From the NCBI GenBank assembly GCA_028679325.1, contig JAJRBS010000187.1, positions 1-9,240 of the forward strand: DNA of 9,240 nt, given 5' to 3'. This document shows positions 1-7,076 of this stretch, piece after piece (position 1 is the stretch's first letter; each line of letters begins with the position of its first letter). This stretch comes from Methanoregulaceae archaeon. Its GTDB lineage: Archaea > Halobacteriota > Methanomicrobia > Methanomicrobiales > Methanospirillaceae. The notes beneath the pieces are model-generated. The model had not been told where the DNA came from and ran no database searches. It saw nothing but the letters and a program-made list of their open reading frames with translations. The translations under genes were made by a program, and so were the position numbers.

Positions 1-588
1 ACCGAGGTGTTCATCCCGGCGCTGGGGCCTGCGGCGGCCCATGTCACGGTTGCGGTGAGCAGAAGAGGGTACTACCCTGCCGGCGGAGGGCTGGTGCGGG
101 TGGAGGTCTCGCCGGGAGAACTCGGACCTCTCCGGATCAGACCCCGGGGTTCGTCAGGGATACGTTCCTGCTCTTCGGGTCTCCCGGAGCATGTCGCCGA
201 TCGCCAGGCCGCCGCAGCATTCTCGGTCATTTCCGGTGCTACTGGAGAGAAATTCCCGGTGACCGTCGATCGGGCGAACGGTCCCGGGAAAGGGAGCTCC
301 TGCACGGTCTGGAAAGAGGCAAGGGGGTCATCAGCCCTGGGGAGAATCGGGCTTCCGGCAGAAAAAGTCGGAGAAGCCGCAGCCCGAGGCTTCCTTGATG
401 AGATTCACGAAGGGGGCGAGACAGACAGGTACCTGGGGGACCAGCTCCTGCCTTACCTCGGGCGGTATGGTGGTTCCTACACCTGCAGTCAACTGACCCT
501 ACATACACGGACCGTGAGCTGGATCCTTGATGAATTCGGTTTCCCTGTACAGACAAAAGTGGGTCATCCCGCGGAGTTCTCGGCATGA
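1..588 (+). CDS. rtcA: RNA 3'-terminal phosphate cyclase, C-terminal part (5' end outside window)
   Basis: RtcA uses ATP to convert an RNA 3'-phosphate into a 2',3'-cyclic phosphate through a covalent histidine-AMP intermediate. The reading frame is open from base 1, so the start lies upstream; about 195 codons are visible. Counting from the GTG at 7, family motifs are RRGYYPAGGG (residues 19-28), LPEHVADRQ (59-67), the small-residue loop NGPGKGSS (91-98), LPAEKVGEAA (116-125) and DRYLGDQLLPYL (140-151). H166 in the LTLHTRT segment (bases 502-504) matches the position of the adenylated histidine in the E. coli enzyme. The usual strongly hydrophobic inserts are intact, with no internal stop. 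The stop codon overlaps the next start (ATGA at 585-588), which points to co-translation with the endonuclease gene. Family assignment is firm; the physiological RNA substrate in methanogens is not known from this sequence. Confidence 0.93.
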   Translation, partial: TEVFIPALGPAAAHVTVAVSRRGYYPAGGGLVRVEVSPGELGPLRIRPRGSSGIRSCSSGLPEHVADRQAAAAFSVISGATGEKFPVTVDRANGPGKGSSCTVWKEARGSSALGRIGLPAEKVGEAAARGFLDEIHEGGETDRYLGDQLLPYLGRYGGSYTCSQLTLHTRTVSWILDEFGFPVQTKVGHPAEFSA

Positions 589-1040
589 AAATGGTCCTGG
601 ATAGCTCGGTCTTCTTTGGGGATCACCGGTGTGATGGTGAGCTCTATACGGTCTGGTCTGTGGCAGAGGAACTGAAGGACCTCGCTTCGAAAGTCCGGTT
701 TGACCTGCTCCAGGAATCAGGCCTCGAGGTGCTTGACCCGGAAACGACATCTGTTTCACGCGCCCGGGAGGCGTCAATCGCCGCCGGAGAGGAGGAGGCT
801 CTCTCCCGGACTGACATTGATGTCCTGGCCCTGGCCGTTCAGCTGGGTGCGGCGGTTGTCACCGACGATTATGCTCTCCAGAACGTTGCCCGGAAACTGG
901 GAGTCGCCGTGATCCCTCTCCGGCAGAAAGGCACATCAGGGAAACGCTGGAGGTACCGGTGCACGGGATGTGGCAGATATCACAAAGGGCCGGGTGAATG
1001 TCCCGTCTGCGGCTCCCCCGTGAAAAGAAGGATTAAGTAG
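585..1040 (+). CDS. nob1: Archaeal Nob1-like rRNA endonuclease (PIN domain plus zinc ribbon)
   Basis: This 151-residue protein has an N-terminal PIN nuclease domain (about 1-112) and a C-terminal zinc ribbon (about 120-148). PIN acidic residues visible are D6 (in VLDSS), E28/E29 (in VAEEL), D77 and D79 (in TDIDVLAL) and D94/D95 (in VTDDYAL). These would bind the catalytic metals. The zinc ligands are C126, C129, C139 and C142. This architecture and length fit archaeal Nob1, which cleaves the 3' end of precursor 16S rRNA during small-subunit maturation. That role is family knowledge and is not shown here. The start is ATG 585, overlapping the rtcA stop by four bases. No Shine-Dalgarno site is evident, so termination-reinitiation on the rtcA message is likely. 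A VapC-type toxin is unlikely because of the zinc ribbon and the lack of an antitoxin gene. Confidence 0.9.
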   Translation: MKMVLDSSVFFGDHRCDGELYTVWSVAEELKDLASKVRFDLLQESGLEVLDPETTSVSRAREASIAAGEEEALSRTDIDVLALAVQLGAAVVTDDYALQNVARKLGVAVIPLRQKGTSGKRWRYRCTGCGRYHKGPGECPVCGSPVKRRIK

Positions 1041-1062
1041 CGTCCTGCATACTCTTCTAGCA

Positions 1063-1683
1063 ATGTCATCGCTTGATGAGCTGATCCAGAGAGCACGAAT
1101 GCTTCTCTCGGAAGGGCACAGTCCCGGGCAGATCGCAGACGAGCTCTCCCTCTCGGTCGAGACCGTCACCTGGCTCCTGACCCAGCAGAAAGGTTCCGCC
1201 ATCCCGAAGGACGTCGGCATCGACTGGTCCGCGGTGAGCAGCCAGGGGCCGCAGCTCGACGAGCTGGCAATGATGATGCTGAAGCGCTACTACTCTGCGG
1301 TGAGCGCTGAGGACAAGGGTGAGCCGATCGCCGAGAAGTTCCCCTCGGCCGTGGTCGGGATTGCGATATCCGGGATACCGCTGGCAACCCTGATCGCTGT
1401 TGCCGAAGACGTCAAGCTCTCGATCTACTATCCGGCCAAGCAGAGCACGGTTGACCCGCCGGTGGGTTCGATCTCCGGGAATTTTGCTCCTATTACCGGG
1501 GAACGCTGCATCATCGTCGACGACGTGATCACCTCCGGCACAACCATGCACGAGGTGGTTCGGTATGTCAGGAAGAACGGGGGAAACCCGGTGGCAGTCC
1601 TGGTCATCTTCGACAAGCGCGGGATCAGGGATGTTGAGGGGGTCCCGGTTTATTCGCTCTTCAGGATATCGAGGATCGACTGA
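1063..1683 (+). CDS. gfcR: GfcR-type regulator: helix-turn-helix fused to an orotate-PRTase-like domain
   Basis: This 206-residue protein starts with a helix-turn-helix (about 4-42, including GHSPGQIADELSLSVETV) and continues into a type I phosphoribosyltransferase fold (about 65-200). The PRPP-binding loop reads CIIVDDVITSGTT (149-161) with the acidic pair D153/D154. Such proteins were long called 'orotate phosphoribosyltransferase-like' or PyrE-like. The haloarchaeal member GfcR is a transcription regulator of sugar catabolism genes. The HTH plus intact PRPP loop suggests a regulator that senses PRPP or a related metabolite rather than a pyrimidine enzyme; its targets in a methanogen are unknown. 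The gene begins 22 bases after nob1 with no clear Shine-Dalgarno site, so it may be read from the upstream transcript. It ends 84 bases before the thermosome gene, which has its own promoter. Confidence 0.85.
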   Translation: MSSLDELIQRARMLLSEGHSPGQIADELSLSVETVTWLLTQQKGSAIPKDVGIDWSAVSSQGPQLDELAMMMLKRYYSAVSAEDKGEPIAEKFPSAVVGIAISGIPLATLIAVAEDVKLSIYYPAKQSTVDPPVGSISGNFAPITGERCIIVDDVITSGTTMHEVVRYVRKNGGNPVAVLVIFDKRGIRDVEGVPVYSLFRISRID

Positions 1684-1718
1684 AACCCGGGATACGCCGT
1701 GGCCGCTTATTAGATTGA

Positions 1719-1726
1719 TTTATATA
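1719..1726 (+). promoter_or_regulatory. TATA box for the thermosome gene
   Basis: TTTATATA lies in an AT-rich patch between gfcR and the chaperonin gene. A start site about 25 bases downstream (near 1748-1752) would leave a leader of roughly 15-20 bases, enough for the ribosome binding site. No clear purine-rich BRE is visible just upstream. Placement is by archaeal promoter spacing, not by mapped transcript ends. Confidence 0.65.
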
Positions 1727-1756
1727 GAAGTTCAATTCCATCTTTTTACCACATTT

Positions 1757-1762
1757 AGAGGA
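1757..1762 (+). promoter_or_regulatory. Shine-Dalgarno site of the thermosome gene
   Basis: AGAGGA, continuing as GAGGATC, resembles the complement of the archaeal 16S rRNA 3' end. It sits 5 bases before ATG 1768 and supports that start. Confidence 0.6.
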
Positions 1763-1767
1763 TCATC

Positions 1768-3360
1768 ATGCTTGGAGGACAACCTATCATCATTCTTCGG
1801 GAGAATGTTGAGCGCAACCGCGGGCTCGAGGCCCAGCGCTCGAACATTGCAGCCGCGAAGGCTATCGCAAGCGCAGTACGGACCACCCTCGGACCCCGGG
1901 GCATGGACAAGATGCTGGTATCGGGGACCGGGGACGTGACCATCACCAACGATGGTGTCACCATCCTCCAGGATATCGCCGTCCAGCACCCCGGTGCGAA
2001 AATGGTGATCGAAGTCGCCAAGGCACAGGATGACGAGGTCGGCGACGGAACAACCACCGCCGTCGTGCTGGTGGGTTCGCTGATGGAAAAGGCCGAAGGT
2101 CTCCTCGTCAAGAAGATCCATCCGACGGTCATCGGACAAGGGTACCGGATGGGTATGGAGAAGGCTCTCGAGATCCTCGATGAACTCTCGATCACCATCG
2201 ACCCGTATGACCGGGACACCCTGGTGAAGATCGCCGACACGGCCATGACCGGGAAGTCGATCGAGTCCGTCAAGCACAAACTCGACGGGATTGTGGTCGA
2301 TGCGGTCATGACCGTGGCCGAGAAGAAGGACGGCGGGGTCATCGTCGATGAAGACAACATCCTGATCAAGAAGCAGACCGGTGAGACCATGGACGATGCC
2401 GAACTGGTCAGCGGAATAGTCCTTGACAAGACCCGGATCAGCGATGATATGCCAAAGAAGGTGGCAGGAGCCCGTATCGCCCTGGTCGCCAGCCCCATGG
2501 AGATCAAGAAGACCCAGGTCAAGGCCAAGATCCACATCTCCAGCCGGGAACAGATAAGCGCGTTTTCGGACCAGGAGCGGGCGACCCTGAAGAAGTTCGC
2601 CGACGCGGTCATTGACAGCGGCGCAAATGTCCTCCTCTGCCAGAAAGGAATCGCCGACGCCGTGGCCTACTACCTTGCCCATGGAGGTGTCCTTGCCGTC
2701 GAAGACGTCCCGGAAAAGGACATGAAATTCGCGGCCCTGGCCCTCAATGCCGAAATCGTCAACAAGGCAGAAGACCTGAACAAGGAGAACCTCGGCTTTG
2801 CGGACCTGGTCGAACAGCCTGAAAATGCCGAGATCCTCAAGATATCCGGCTGTGAGAACCCAAAGGCCGTCACCATCCTCCTGCGCGGCTCAACCGATTA
2901 CCTGCTTGACGAGCTCGAGCGTGCCGTCGTGGACGGGACACGCGTGGTCATGGATGTCATGGAAGACCGCAAGGTTCTCGTTGGTGGAGGGGCGGTCGAG
3001 ACCGAGCTCCTGATGAAGATCCACGAGTATGCGTCCAGCGTCGGTGGAAGAGTCCAGCTCGCGATCGAGGCCTATGCCAAGTCATTCGAGGTCATTCCCG
3101 AGACGCTCGCGGAGAACTCGGGTTTCAACCCTCTCGACAAGCTGGTCGACCTCAAGAATGCCCATTCCAAGGGGAAGAAGAACGCCGGCCTGAACGTCTT
3201 TACCGGCAAAATCGTCGACATGCTCAAGGAAGGAGTCGTCGAACCCCACCGCTCAAAGCGCCAGTCCATCCAGAGTTCTGCCGAGGCGGCCATTCTCCTT
3301 ATCCGGGTCGATGACATGATGATCACCCGGGAAACAGGGAAAATGCCAGGGATGGAATAA
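1768..3360 (+). CDS. thsA: Thermosome subunit (group II chaperonin)
   Basis: This 530-residue protein is a subunit of the cytosolic double-ring chaperonin that folds proteins using ATP and a built-in lid. Signatures in order are GQPIIIL (4-10), RTTLGPRGMDKML (38-50), TNDGVTIL (60-67), the nucleotide-binding GDGTTT (92-97) with D93, VLLCQKGI (288-295), LLRGST (371-376), GGGAVE (406-411), NVFTGKI (476-482) and AAILLIRVDDMM (507-518). The equatorial-intermediate-apical-intermediate-equatorial order is complete. ATG 1768 gives the canonical N-terminus and has an RBS and TATA box upstream. The C-terminus stops at KMPGME, without the Gly-Gly-Met-rich tail common in thermosomes. Methanogens often carry several paralogous subunits, so the symbol is generic. 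Being monocistronic with its own promoter and terminator fits separate, possibly heat-responsive, control, but no defined heat-shock operator was identified. Confidence 0.96.
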   Translation: MLGGQPIIILRENVERNRGLEAQRSNIAAAKAIASAVRTTLGPRGMDKMLVSGTGDVTITNDGVTILQDIAVQHPGAKMVIEVAKAQDDEVGDGTTTAVVLVGSLMEKAEGLLVKKIHPTVIGQGYRMGMEKALEILDELSITIDPYDRDTLVKIADTAMTGKSIESVKHKLDGIVVDAVMTVAEKKDGGVIVDEDNILIKKQTGETMDDAELVSGIVLDKTRISDDMPKKVAGARIALVASPMEIKKTQVKAKIHISSREQISAFSDQERATLKKFADAVIDSGANVLLCQKGIADAVAYYLAHGGVLAVEDVPEKDMKFAALALNAEIVNKAEDLNKENLGFADLVEQPENAEILKISGCENPKAVTILLRGSTDYLLDELERAVVDGTRVVMDVMEDRKVLVGGGAVETELLMKIHEYASSVGGRVQLAIEAYAKSFEVIPETLAENSGFNPLDKLVDLKNAHSKGKKNAGLNVFTGKIVDMLKEGVVEPHRSKRQSIQSSAEAAILLIRVDDMMITRETGKMPGME

Positions 3361-3364
3361 GGCT

Positions 3365-3409
3365 GGATACGATGAGTATCCGGGATTCCCCCGGGCATCT
3401 CTTTTTTTT
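3365..3409 (+). terminator. Terminator of the thermosome gene
   Basis: Just after the stop codon, GGATAC (3365-3370) and GTATCC (3376-3381) form a 6-bp hairpin with loop GATGA. A C/G-rich stretch then leads to eight consecutive T residues (3402-3409). Archaeal termination depends mainly on the T tract; the hairpin may stabilise the 3' end of the message. Confidence 0.65.
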
Positions 3410-3656
3410 AAAAAACACAGTGTTAAATGTTTAATGAGAAGCTGTAGCGTCGCAGCTTCAACGTCATCTCCAACCGCTAGGCAGACCATTTCGGCAGAGA
3501 ATTTAAGGTTTCTCTCAAACCAAGCCTCGGGCGAGATTCTCCTGACCTTTCGTTAAATGCCCTAACAATAATCAGACGGAGCATACGTTGTGATTATACT
3601 TTGACTGTATAGGTGGAGAACACCGCTGCAGTGCGAATAAGGGGATCATTTTCAGT

Positions 3657-3664
3657 ATTTTATC
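3657..3664 (+). promoter_or_regulatory. Candidate TATA box for the propeller/PEGA gene
   Basis: ATTTTATC lies about 63 bases before ATG 3727. Initiation about 25 bases downstream would give a leader near 40 bases including the GGAG site at 3711-3714. A second AT-rich patch (GATTATACT, around 3592-3600) could serve instead, so this is tentative. Confidence 0.35.
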
Positions 3665-3710
3665 TTGACCGAAAAATTGTTCAGAGCTCATATCGTATAC
3701 GCACGCAAGA

Positions 3711-3714
3711 GGAG
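3711..3714 (+). promoter_or_regulatory. Ribosome binding site of the propeller/PEGA gene
   Basis: GGAG in the context AGAGGAGTGA lies 12 bases before ATG 3727. A second ATG follows directly at 3730, so either could be the start; both give the same signal peptide. Confidence 0.5.
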
Positions 3715-3726
3715 TGAAAATTCAGT

Positions 3727-5352
3727 ATGATGAGAAAGGTTGCCATGCTCATTTTGTCAGGAACAATCGCTGTTATTGTGATAGGATTGCTGAGCGGTCC
3801 GGTGGTTCAACCTGTAGATGCCGCGGTGATGAATATAGATGAGTTCCAGATAACCACTGATCCCGCACAGCAAAATGAAGCGGATATTTATGGCACCCGC
3901 TTAGTATGGCAGGACAATAGGAATGGGAACTGGGACATCTACATGTATGATGTCAATGGTAGTGGAGGTAATGTTCAGATAACGACCAACACCTCAAACC
4001 AGTATGGGCCGCAGATTTACGGAGACCGTATAGTCTATTATGATGACAGAAACGGGAACTGGGACATCTACATGTATGACCTGGTAAACCACAGTGAAAC
4101 CCAGATAACCACCAATACCGCTATTCAACAAAATCCTGCGATTTATGGTAAGCGGATAGTATGGGAGGACAATAGGAACAATGGGAACTGGGACATCTAT
4201 ATGCACGATCTGGTAAACCACACCGAAACCAAGCTAACATTTTCTGGCTCAAATCGATACCCGGCGATTTACGGCGACCATATAGTCTATGAAAAGACAT
4301 ACGATGGCGATATATATCTCTATAGGGTAGACCTACCGGGATCCGGAGAGATCTTGGTATCCCGCTTTAACGCGGCATATGCACCAATTTGGGGAGTTAT
4401 CGGGGATGTTCCTCGTTCCGCAATTTATGGCGACCGCCTCGTGTTTGAGGGAGAGGCCGAAACGTACCGGTATAACACTTACATTTATGAAATGAACGTC
4501 TACACGAAAAGCTTGATGGCTAATGCCGATACCCCTGCCCAAAGGATAACAACAGACCCATATACGCAGAAAAATCCAGATATTTTCGAGAATTACATCG
4601 TGTGGGATGACAACAGGAACGGGAATACATACACGACGGGGCACGATGATTGGGATATTTATGTATATAATACGGATACCTCTACAGAAACCCGGGTAAC
4701 GAATAACTCCAAAAATCAACAAAAGCCAGCGGTTTATGGCGGCCGTGTTGTCTACCAGGACGATAGGAACGGGAACTGGGACATCTATATGGTCATGCTT
4801 TCCTATAGTGTTCCACAGCCTGGTGGGGGGTCTCCATCCGAGACTGGCAGCTTGTATGTCGCATCATACCCATCGAATGCGATTATCTTCATGAACGGGA
4901 CAGAACGAGGACATACTGATCAATTGATAACCAACGTAGCAGCAGGAATCCAAAACCTGACACTGAAAAAAGATGGATACCAGCCATATAGTACGGTAGT
5001 CAATATTCCAGCAGGTGATGTGAAGGTCCTTGCTCCAATCACTCTCATGAAAGGTGGACCGTCGCCTGGTGGTACGGGAACCCTCTTTGTCGCCTCTTAC
5101 CCAAAAGGTGCGACTATCCTCATTAACGGCACTGACTACGGAAAGACAGATACGTTTTTGAAAAATGTACCGGCAGGAAACCAGAACATGACGCTTACCA
5201 AAGACGGTTATCAGCCTTCTACAGTTGTCGTCAACGTTCCGGCGGGAGATTTGAAGGTCCTAGCCCCGATTACTCTTTCTCAATCTCAACCTCTTGGCGA
5301 TTGTTGCCCCTGTCGGACGTGCTGGCCTGGCACTTGCGTTTGCTTTGGTTAG
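3727..5352 (+). CDS. Secreted beta-propeller protein with two PEGA domains; C-terminus possibly frameshifted
   Basis: This 541-residue protein has a signal peptide (about 1-33: basic start, hydrophobic 7-23, likely cleavage after VDAA). Residues about 40-361 form seven repeats built on I-Y-G-D-R-I-V-W/Y-x-D-x-R-N-G-N-W-D-I-Y. The best conserved are repeats 1-3, 6 and 7; repeats 4 and 5 have drifted. Seven TolB-like blades would close a propeller. Two PEGA domains follow (375-440 and 451-517), about two thirds identical by eye, joined by Gly/Pro/Ser linkers. PEGA and propeller domains are common in surface proteins of methanogens; the ligand is unknown. The last 16 residues contain six cysteines (C526, C527, C529, C532, C537, C539), which is unusual for this architecture. 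The +1 frame over the same bases encodes a hydrophobic segment, so a lost membrane anchor is suspected. Composition is AT-richer than the thermosome gene. The stop lies 2 bases from the stop of the convergent gene on the other strand. Confidence 0.85.
   Translation: MMRKVAMLILSGTIAVIVIGLLSGPVVQPVDAAVMNIDEFQITTDPAQQNEADIYGTRLVWQDNRNGNWDIYMYDVNGSGGNVQITTNTSNQYGPQIYGDRIVYYDDRNGNWDIYMYDLVNHSETQITTNTAIQQNPAIYGKRIVWEDNRNNGNWDIYMHDLVNHTETKLTFSGSNRYPAIYGDHIVYEKTYDGDIYLYRVDLPGSGEILVSRFNAAYAPIWGVIGDVPRSAIYGDRLVFEGEAETYRYNTYIYEMNVYTKSLMANADTPAQRITTDPYTQKNPDIFENYIVWDDNRNGNTYTTGHDDWDIYVYNTDTSTETRVTNNSKNQQKPAVYGGRVVYQDDRNGNWDIYMVMLSYSVPQPGGGSPSETGSLYVASYPSNAIIFMNGTERGHTDQLITNVAAGIQNLTLKKDGYQPYSTVVNIPAGDVKVLAPITLMKGGPSPGGTGTLFVASYPKGATILINGTDYGKTDTFLKNVPAGNQNMTLTKDGYQPSTVVVNVPAGDLKVLAPITLSQSQPLGDCCPCRTCWPGTCVCFG
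3921..4790 (+). repeat. DNA repeats encoding propeller blades
   Basis: The core GGGAACTGGGACATCTA, encoding G-N-W-D-I-Y, recurs almost unchanged at about 3924, 4054, 4183 and 4773. In the first two copies, 3921-3950 and 4051-4080, the match extends through ACATGTATGA. The spacing between the first three copies is about 130 bases, one blade. Conservation at the nucleotide level suggests recent duplication or gene conversion of blades. Confidence 0.7.
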
Positions 5353-5354
5353 AT

Positions 5355-7076
5355 TTATCTTTCATTTTTTAGCGTGGAATCCAGCAATCTGAACCGGATC
5401 GCCCGGTCATGAATGATGTCGTCGTAATCGGCACCAGAGGCCGTGGCCGGATTGAGGTAAGCCCGGTAGCCGATGATTATCGGATCATTCAGCCCGAGAC
5501 AATAGCCGGGGCTCGCGCACGGATGTTCCGGGGTCGCGGCCGGCACAACGACAAAGTATGGGTCATGCGTGTCTTTTGGCGGCTGGCGCAGCACCTTCAC
5601 CGCGTACAGGTAGGGCGCCATCGGGTCCCCGGGGATGTATTCCTCTGCACTCCCGGTGAAATCGTGGCTGGTCATGCTCACCACGCCGTTCCAGCTGCGG
5701 TCGCCGCACCCGAACACGTACTGCATCGGGTTGTCCTGGCACGAACAGGTGACCCAGTCTCCGTACACCCCGAAACTGGAATAGGTTGCGAGGCCGGTTG
5801 CCGCATGGTTGACCCCGTAGACCACCACCATATCGTCGTTCCCCAGTGTGAAATTGGCAGCCTCGCCGGAAAGCGACGTCCGCAGGTAGGGTGTGTCGGA
5901 GGCTTCTCCGGCAACGAACTTGTGGTAGAGGGGCGAGCCGGGGTCAGTCTCCTCCAGCACATCCCGTGATTCGGCAAACCAGCGGATGGATTCATAGGAT
6001 TCGTACTGGACATTGGGTGTCTGGGCGATGATGGCGTTTTTTAGTCGCTCCAGCCCGGCATTCAGGTCGGGATAGAGCTCGCTCTCGCTCTTCCCTTTCC
6101 GGACCCGGAGCTCGGGCGTGGGGTAAGGGTCCAGCACCGGCGGCAGTTCTGGCGTCACCCTCCATACGCTGGCATAGTTGTCGTCACTGAGGTAATTGTC
6201 CCCCTCGGCCTTGCTGGCAAAGTTGGCCGTGCGCATCAGGATGACAAACGAATCGGCGAGCGGGGTCTCCGGAAAGACGCCGAGATTCAGCAGCCCGGAA
6301 GGAATGACATAGGGGTTGATCATGGATTCGGGATAGCCGGCTTCCCGGGCCAGGGCTGATAGGCGCTCATAGACGCCCCTGTCCGCCGTGAAGATAACGA
6401 TCGTCTGTTTGCCGAAGGGTGTGCCGTTCCCCTCGGTCCTGATCAGGGCGCTGTTGAGCGGATCGTTCACGGCGGCGACCATCCAGTCCCCCCGGGGAAC
6501 GAGGCTGTCCTTGTGCCGGACCCAGAGGAAGACGGTGAAGCTGAAGTAGTCGCACTGTGGCGGTGTCGGCCCCAGGTAGACTACAGCCTCGTCAGGCCTG
6601 AGCCGGAAAATCGTGAGCCCCCTCTCGAAAGGATTTTCCTCGCCGAAAGGTGAGATCGGAACCATCAGTACTTTGTAGGGCTGGCCTGCGTTGTTGCCGT
6701 TGGCTGAATCACCGACGCCGGAGTCCAGCAGATCGACGATCGGATCGACGGGTGTCATCTGGCCGCTGTTGACAATAAATCCGTTTGCCTCCAGGGTCGC
6801 CCGAAAAACCGCAGCCCGCCCGTGGTCCTCGTCGCTGGAGCCCTTCGCCTGATAGAGAGCTTCCTGATACCCCGGCAGACTCCGGAGGGATCCGGGTGGT
6901 GGTGTTCCCGGAACCGTTTTGTTTGCTGCAGCTAATGCATCGTCATAACCGGGAAGGCTTGATAATGATCCTGCAATACCCGATGCTGCACTTCCGGCTA
7001 TTATCATCAGTATCAGGCAGAGTGCTACCGCGACCAGTGACTTTCGTTTTGGGAATAGTGACAATTCAGCCCCCAA
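5355..7076 (-). CDS. Exported protein of unknown function (573 residues)
   Basis: I do not recognise this family. The N-terminus has a basic KRK (10-12) and a hydrophobic segment (about 13-30), either a signal peptide or a single anchor, so most of the protein should lie outside the cell. Residues 37-48 and 63-74 are a degenerate repeat of S-L-x-S-L-P-G-Y-x-x-A-L, separated by a Thr/Pro linker. The rest looks globular. Notable segments are PPQCDYFSF (172-180), a Pro/Arg/Lys-rich linker (309-330), and a C-terminal third with C444, C446, C457, C520 and C526, which may form disulfides. The annotated start is TTG 7076. TTG 7064 (569 residues) is a strong alternative, because GGGGG at 7070-7074 lies 5 bases before it, whereas TTG 7076 has almost no spacing from a purine-rich site. 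GC content looks like the core genes. A possible leader ORF ends 1 base before TTG 7064. Confidence 0.8.
   Translation of the reverse strand: MGAELSLFPKRKSLVAVALCLILMIIAGSAASGIAGSLSSLPGYDDALAAANKTVPGTPPPGSLRSLPGYQEALYQAKGSSDEDHGRAAVFRATLEANGFIVNSGQMTPVDPIVDLLDSGVGDSANGNNAGQPYKVLMVPISPFGEENPFERGLTIFRLRPDEAVVYLGPTPPQCDYFSFTVFLWVRHKDSLVPRGDWMVAAVNDPLNSALIRTEGNGTPFGKQTIVIFTADRGVYERLSALAREAGYPESMINPYVIPSGLLNLGVFPETPLADSFVILMRTANFASKAEGDNYLSDDNYASVWRVTPELPPVLDPYPTPELRVRKGKSESELYPDLNAGLERLKNAIIAQTPNVQYESYESIRWFAESRDVLEETDPGSPLYHKFVAGEASDTPYLRTSLSGEAANFTLGNDDMVVVYGVNHAATGLATYSSFGVYGDWVTCSCQDNPMQYVFGCGDRSWNGVVSMTSHDFTGSAEEYIPGDPMAPYLYAVKVLRQPPKDTHDPYFVVVPAATPEHPCASPGYCLGLNDPIIIGYRAYLNPATASGADYDDIIHDRAIRFRLLDSTLKNER

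Larger units (their letters stand above)
3361..3726. other. Gene-free stretch between thermosome and propeller genes
   Basis: This 366-base stretch holds the thermosome terminator, two inverted repeats and the promoter region of the next gene. GAAGCTG (3438-3444) pairs with CAGCTTC (3453-3459) around an 8-base loop. AGAGAA (3496-3501) pairs with TTCTCT (3510-3515), also around an 8-base loop. I saw no convincing small ORF with a ribosome binding site, no tRNA and no clear C/D box pair. Base composition falls to AT-rich from here on. Confidence 0.55.

Noticed and set aside
585..1040. VapC toxin of a toxin-antitoxin pair
   Set aside because: The C-terminal four-cysteine zinc ribbon and the lack of a small antitoxin gene upstream favour Nob1; the upstream neighbour is rtcA.
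1063..1683. Pyrimidine-synthesis orotate phosphoribosyltransferase (PyrE)
   Set aside because: The N-terminal helix-turn-helix and the overall layout fit the GfcR/PyrE-like regulator group better than the enzyme.
1732..2682. Long minus-strand open frames inside the thermosome gene (also 1755-2612)
   Set aside because: They are antisense to a clear, full-length chaperonin and arise from its biased codons; the products are low-complexity His/Asp- or Ser/Thr-rich with no recognisable domain.
3921..4790. CRISPR-like repeats
   Set aside because: The repeats lie in frame inside a coding sequence and encode propeller blades; the spacing is about 130 bases with related, not unique, spacers.
5409..5969. 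186-codon + frame opposite the 573-residue exported protein
   Set aside because: It has no signal or domain, and the opposite frame is longer with a proper signal peptide and globular composition.
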